Source of the DNA: Candidatus Melainabacteria bacterium | Lineage (GTDB): Bacteria; Cyanobacteriota; Vampirovibrionia; Obscuribacterales; Obscuribacteraceae | Assembly: GCA_016699165.1 (NCBI GenBank) | Contig: CP064963.1 | Location: forward strand, 372,001 to 436,000 | Length of the DNA stretch: 64,000 bases | Direction of reading: 5' to 3' | In this document: positions 60,577 to 64,000 of the stretch, piece by piece | Position numbering within the stretch: the first letter of the stretch is position 1 | How the letters are laid out: every line of letters starts with the position of its first letter | Program-made: the position numbers and the translations under genes | The notes under the pieces: generated by a model | Database searches by the model: none | Told to the model about the DNA's origin: nothing | Seen by the model: only the letters and a program-made list of their open reading frames with translations

Positions 60577-62142
60577 ATGAAGATATCCGACTTAGAGCAA
60601 GAAGCAGGCAAACTGATTGTTGGTCGCTTGCCGGGCACTGATTTGCCACAGGACTTCGAGCGCTTATTACGTAGAGGAACTATAGGTGGTATCACTCTAT
60701 TTAAAGAGAATGTATCTGATCTAGAACAACTTGCAATCCTTATATCTGAAGTTGCCCAGAATTCAAATCATATTCCAATTATTTCAGTCGATCAAGAAGG
60801 CGGCGCAGTGCAGCGCTTCGACGATGTGCTTACACCACTGCCATCGCCCATGGCGCAAGCTCAAGCACAAAGCAAAATCAAAGACGCAATCGAGCGTATT
60901 TGTATTATCAACGCCACTCAGTCTTCTTTGCTTGGAATTAACTGCTTATTGTCTCCAGTAATAGATGTCGCTTCAGAAAAGAAATGTCCTATTGTTTGCA
61001 CTCGCGCTTATTCGGATAATTCTAAATTGGTGACCGAATATGCAAGTATCGCAGCTAGAGCCATTTCTAGCTGCTCAGTGATACCAGTTGGCAAACATTT
61101 TCCAGGTCACGGTGCCACCAAAGAAGATTCGCACCACTCTTTAGCCGTAATTGATGACGAACTAACTTTGTGGCAAGAGCGCGACCTCGCCCCATTTGTA
61201 GACTGTCTAAAAGACTTGCCGGTTATATTAACCGGGCATATCTGGGTTAAATGCATCGAAGAAAAGGCGCTTCCAGCTTCACTTTCTTATGTAATAAATC
61301 AAAAATTGCTCAGAGAAAATCTAGGATTTAACGGTCTTATAATGACCGACGACATGACCATGAAAGGCATTACAAGCGAGTTTGGACTAGGTGAAGCTTG
61401 CGTCATGGCAGTGGGTGCAGGCGCCGATATCGTGCTTGTAAATGGAAGTTTGCAAGATCAGTTAGAAGCACATTCGGCATTAGTTGAAGCATTTTCCTCT
61501 GGTCGATTACCCATGGAACGCTTAGAGTCTGCCATTCAAAGACGCGATAAACTATTTGCAAGACGACCAGAAACAGCTCATCCATACAAAAATAGAGAAC
61601 AATATTTAGAGCTTGAGCGAAGCATTGAACAAGAACAAGACAGTGTGTTTCAAGTTTCAAGTGCGGCATTGAATGTATTAAAAGCCGATTTCGCTTCTTC
61701 TTTGGAAATTCAAAATTGTGAATCTAAAATCGATTGGCTCGTGCTTGCACCAAGCCACGACAGATATAAATTAGATGTCGTAAGCGAATTGAATAAACTC
61801 GGTTGCACCGGTTACAGTGAGCAAAGATACAGTCTCAATCCAGAAGACGCTGAAATTAGCGCTCTTGCAAAACAGTGTCAGGGCAAAAATGTTGTTCTAC
61901 TTACATTTCGGGCTCAAATAAATGCAGGTCAGGTCGAACTTGCCAAAGCTGTAGCCAAAACTGCCGAAATAAAGCTTGCTGTCATGTGCGATACTCCATT
62001 TGATCTGGAACTTCTGCCAGATTGGCCGTGTGTGGTGGCAACTTACGACCCTTCCAATTTGGCTATGCGTGCCTTAGGTCAATTTATAAAGAGCAAAGAC
62101 AATGCAACAACAAGATCCGGGGTCGAATCTAGATCCCTTTAA
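60577..62142 (+). CDS. nagZ: Beta-N-acetylhexosaminidase, GH3 family (NagZ-like)
   Basis: 521 residues from the ATG at 60577, eight bases after the cyclase stop. VDQEGGAVQRF, KHFPGHGATKEDSHHSLA (173-190), GLIMTDDMTMKGI (nucleophile Asp about 258). The extra C-terminal domain (about 330-521) makes it longer than E. coli NagZ (341 residues). It removes GlcNAc from murein fragments, and together with LdcA suggests a murein recycling route. Confidence 0.88.
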   Translation: MKISDLEQEAGKLIVGRLPGTDLPQDFERLLRRGTIGGITLFKENVSDLEQLAILISEVAQNSNHIPIISVDQEGGAVQRFDDVLTPLPSPMAQAQAQSKIKDAIERICIINATQSSLLGINCLLSPVIDVASEKKCPIVCTRAYSDNSKLVTEYASIAARAISSCSVIPVGKHFPGHGATKEDSHHSLAVIDDELTLWQERDLAPFVDCLKDLPVILTGHIWVKCIEEKALPASLSYVINQKLLRENLGFNGLIMTDDMTMKGITSEFGLGEACVMAVGAGADIVLVNGSLQDQLEAHSALVEAFSSGRLPMERLESAIQRRDKLFARRPETAHPYKNREQYLELERSIEQEQDSVFQVSSAALNVLKADFASSLEIQNCESKIDWLVLAPSHDRYKLDVVSELNKLGCTGYSEQRYSLNPEDAEISALAKQCQGKNVVLLTFRAQINAGQVELAKAVAKTAEIKLAVMCDTPFDLELLPDWPCVVATYDPSNLAMRALGQFIKSKDNATTRSGVESRSL

Positions 62143-62296
62143 ACCTGACGACAAGAAGTCAGTAGCCAAAAAATATTTGATGAGAATTGGTAAACTCATG
62201 CTGCTTCTCACAATTGTTGGTTGTACTCTGTTGACAATTGCAAGTTTTGCCATTGACCACATAATCTCAAGCACTTTCAAACAGAACGGTCTTTAA
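62102..62296 (+). CDS. Small single-pass membrane protein
   Basis: 64 residues. ATG at 62102 inside the end of nagZ. Acidic N-terminus, one membrane segment (IGKLMLLLTIVGCTLLTIASF). Followed by the kinase-like gene four bases later. Function unknown; coding status supported by the spacing and composition. Confidence 0.55.
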   Translation: MQQQDPGSNLDPFKPDDKKSVAKKYLMRIGKLMLLLTIVGCTLLTIASFAIDHIISSTFKQNGL

Positions 62297-62299
62297 CAA

Positions 62300-64000
62300 A
62301 TGACTTTTGAAAAAGCGGTAGAACAACTCAAATTACGCTATCAAGTTCTCGACGAGTTCGAGCAACGACACAACTCGGCTGTATATAAAGTACAAGACTT
62401 GAATGGACGAGTCTTTGCTATTCGCATCATGAAACCCGATGTGTTCAAGAGCCCAGAAGAAGTAGACAAATTCAAACTTGAGATTCAGAAGCTGCTCGAG
62501 TTGCAACACAGCAGCGTAGTCACTCTATATAGTGTCGATTCGCTTACTCCTGATTGTCCCTTTATTATCATGGAGTATTTCGAAAGTCAGCCCATTACGC
62601 GCTTTACTATTAACAAGCCGCCTACACAGCGCAGCTTCATCGAAGTCTTTACTCAGTTATGCAGCGCACTTTCGTACCTGCACGCCCATGGTATCGTGCA
62701 TGGTGACTTGCGTCCTGCCAATGTGCTTGTAAATAGTCTTGATTCAGATCATGTCTGGTGCAAGCTAGCTAATTCTGGCATGTTCAATATTTTGAGTTCT
62801 GCCAAAAATTTCCAGGCAGACGCAAACGATTTTGCCGATAGCGTATTTTATTGCGCCCCAGAGCGCGCCATCCACAATATCAATGATATTCGCTCAGACA
62901 TTTATTCACTTGGCGCCATTATGTTCGAGGTGCTTACAAGACGCCCGCCATTTGTGGGAGAAGACCCCGAATCTATTTTAGAACAGCACAAAAATGCCAC
63001 CGTCCCCAGTGTAAGTAAACTGAGCAAAAATCGCTGTCCAATTTACTTAGAACAAATGGTGATGAAATGTCTTTCTAAAGATCCAAACGAGCGCTATCAA
63101 AACTTGTTTGATTTGCGCAGTGACTTGCGTCTTTTAAGTCGAGGCGAAGAACCACTGCTTCAAACAAACTCAGAAAAAGACTGGATAGACGAAGATCCCG
63201 ATTTTGCCAAGATTCGCGAATCTGGCGTAATGGATAAACTGGGTCATAATAGTGAAGTAAAAGACGCCAAAGTGGTGGCATTTACAGGCAGACTTTCTTT
63301 TGATCTACGTGTAAGTAATGTGCTTGAGCGTGTACTTGAACTTGGTGTCAAAGGCAAATCTATTTTGCGCTTTAGATCAGAAAAACCAAAATTGGCAGGC
63401 GCACTTTATATAAGAGACGCAAATGTTGTTTTAGGTGCTGCAATTGACCACGAAAAGACTCGCGGTTACGACGCTCTCAAAGCGCTTCTTTCCATTGCCG
63501 ATGGCGAATTCGAATACATAAGTCGCGTTGCGGAAGATTATCCAACCAAAGACGAATCAATGCGCCTAAGCTTGAATCTTGTATGTTTCTTGTATCCACA
63601 ATTGCCAGATAGTCTTGGCGAATTTCAAGAAATGGCTAATGAGCGTGGACTTGCACTATCCACTGCCACCAATTTAAATATTATAAAAGACCTGATTGAG
63701 AACAAAGAAAACCTCATTCCCATTTCTGAATTGCCACAATTAGACTCTGGTGCCTGGCAGTTAAAACACACAGAATCTGTAACATCAAGCGATGTAATTG
63801 ATATTATCCGCGAAGAGCGCGCCGAAAAAGATCGCGTAGAGAAAGGCGAGAAGCCAATCTTCAAATATCGCAAAGCGGCAATGACGCCAATGGGATTTTT
63901 GCAGCTAGTAATAGTTCTTTCGCTCATTGCAGGCGTTGGCTATTACGGCTTTGAAATGTACCAAAATATGAATGACCCATCAAAGCACGGTCAAAAGAAA
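62300..64000 (+). CDS. Kinase-like (pseudokinase) protein with DUF4388 domain, runs off the window
   Basis: At least 567 residues; ATG at 62300, no stop before 64000. Residues 1-270 have a Ser/Thr kinase fold: FAIRIMKPDV, IIMEYFE, IVHGDLRPANVLVN, YCAPERA, DIYSLGAIMFEVLTRRPPF. But the glycine loop is missing (EFEQRHNSAVYKV), the beta-3 Lys is Arg (AIR), and DFG is NSG (158-160). A DUF4388 domain (FTGRLSF...GEFEYISR, about 327-412) follows, then a linker and one TM segment near 530 (GFLQLVIVLSLIAGVGYYGF). Likely signalling without normal phosphotransfer. Confidence 0.82.
   Translation, partial: MTFEKAVEQLKLRYQVLDEFEQRHNSAVYKVQDLNGRVFAIRIMKPDVFKSPEEVDKFKLEIQKLLELQHSSVVTLYSVDSLTPDCPFIIMEYFESQPITRFTINKPPTQRSFIEVFTQLCSALSYLHAHGIVHGDLRPANVLVNSLDSDHVWCKLANSGMFNILSSAKNFQADANDFADSVFYCAPERAIHNINDIRSDIYSLGAIMFEVLTRRPPFVGEDPESILEQHKNATVPSVSKLSKNRCPIYLEQMVMKCLSKDPNERYQNLFDLRSDLRLLSRGEEPLLQTNSEKDWIDEDPDFAKIRESGVMDKLGHNSEVKDAKVVAFTGRLSFDLRVSNVLERVLELGVKGKSILRFRSEKPKLAGALYIRDANVVLGAAIDHEKTRGYDALKALLSIADGEFEYISRVAEDYPTKDESMRLSLNLVCFLYPQLPDSLGEFQEMANERGLALSTATNLNIIKDLIENKENLIPISELPQLDSGAWQLKHTESVTSSDVIDIIREERAEKDRVEKGEKPIFKYRKAAMTPMGFLQLVIVLSLIAGVGYYGFEMYQNMNDPSKHGQKK

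Overview
The window reads as chromosomal DNA of a Gram-negative-type, non-photosynthetic bacterium. It has a lipoprotein adaptor, an RND pump and an outer-membrane channel, periplasmic proteins with signal peptides, LD-carboxypeptidases and NagZ for murein turnover. The style of the signalling genes (kinase-like plus DUF4388, FHA plus cyclase) and the polymorphic-toxin material fit the Candidatus Melainabacteria/Obscuribacterales (non-photosynthetic Cyanobacteriota). That taxonomic placement is an inference from gene style, not a demonstrated match; no photosynthesis gene is seen.

Layout. 0-6.1 kb is a toxin-immunity locus on the minus strand. A 682-residue multidomain protein with a degenerate metallopeptidase-like C-terminus is followed by four small paralogous presumed immunity genes, one of them split by a 1,575-bp insertion sequence with a 6-bp target duplication, plus remnants of a second toxin 3' end and of other coding pieces. 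6.2-8.6 kb holds a type IV toxin-antitoxin pair (AbiE) and a HEPN-like gene. 8.7-16.3 kb holds an exported protein, an RND multidrug efflux operon (adaptor, pump, channel) and an exported TrbI/VirB10-like protein. 16.5-28.9 kb is a defence-type region: a remnant of the HEPN-like gene, a 1,957-residue nuclease-STAND ATPase (Avs-like), an ATPase plus HNH nuclease pair (Septu-like), tRNA-Val(UAC), two small genes and a SIR2-domain protein. 28.9-33.8 kb is a tightly overlapped five-gene operon not recognised as a known system: a sugar O-methyltransferase-like protein, two paralogous HExxH metallopeptidases and two exported TPR proteins.

33.9-64 kb is mainly housekeeping: a membrane spermidine-synthase-like protein, a Fur/MerC pair, a patatin-like phospholipase, an oligopeptide ABC ATPase, NAD(P)H-hydrate repair, two tandem LD-carboxypeptidases (one apparently inactive), acyl-CoA dehydrogenase with a prenyl diphosphate synthase cluster, a ThDP-dependent decarboxylase, a B12-binding domain protein, a MazF-like toxin, AcpS/FolK, an ECF sigma/anti-sigma/CpxP-like envelope stress operon, MetK, an FHA-cyclase, NagZ and a kinase-like DUF4388 protein that runs off the end.

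How parts fit together: the first half is accessory (toxins, defence, IS, gene remnants, duplicated fragments); the second half is core metabolism with compact overlapping genes. The most promising undescribed items are the metallopeptidase/TPR/methyltransferase operon and the new small immunity family associated with the degenerate metallopeptidase toxin; the two loci may be linked by a shared protease fold.
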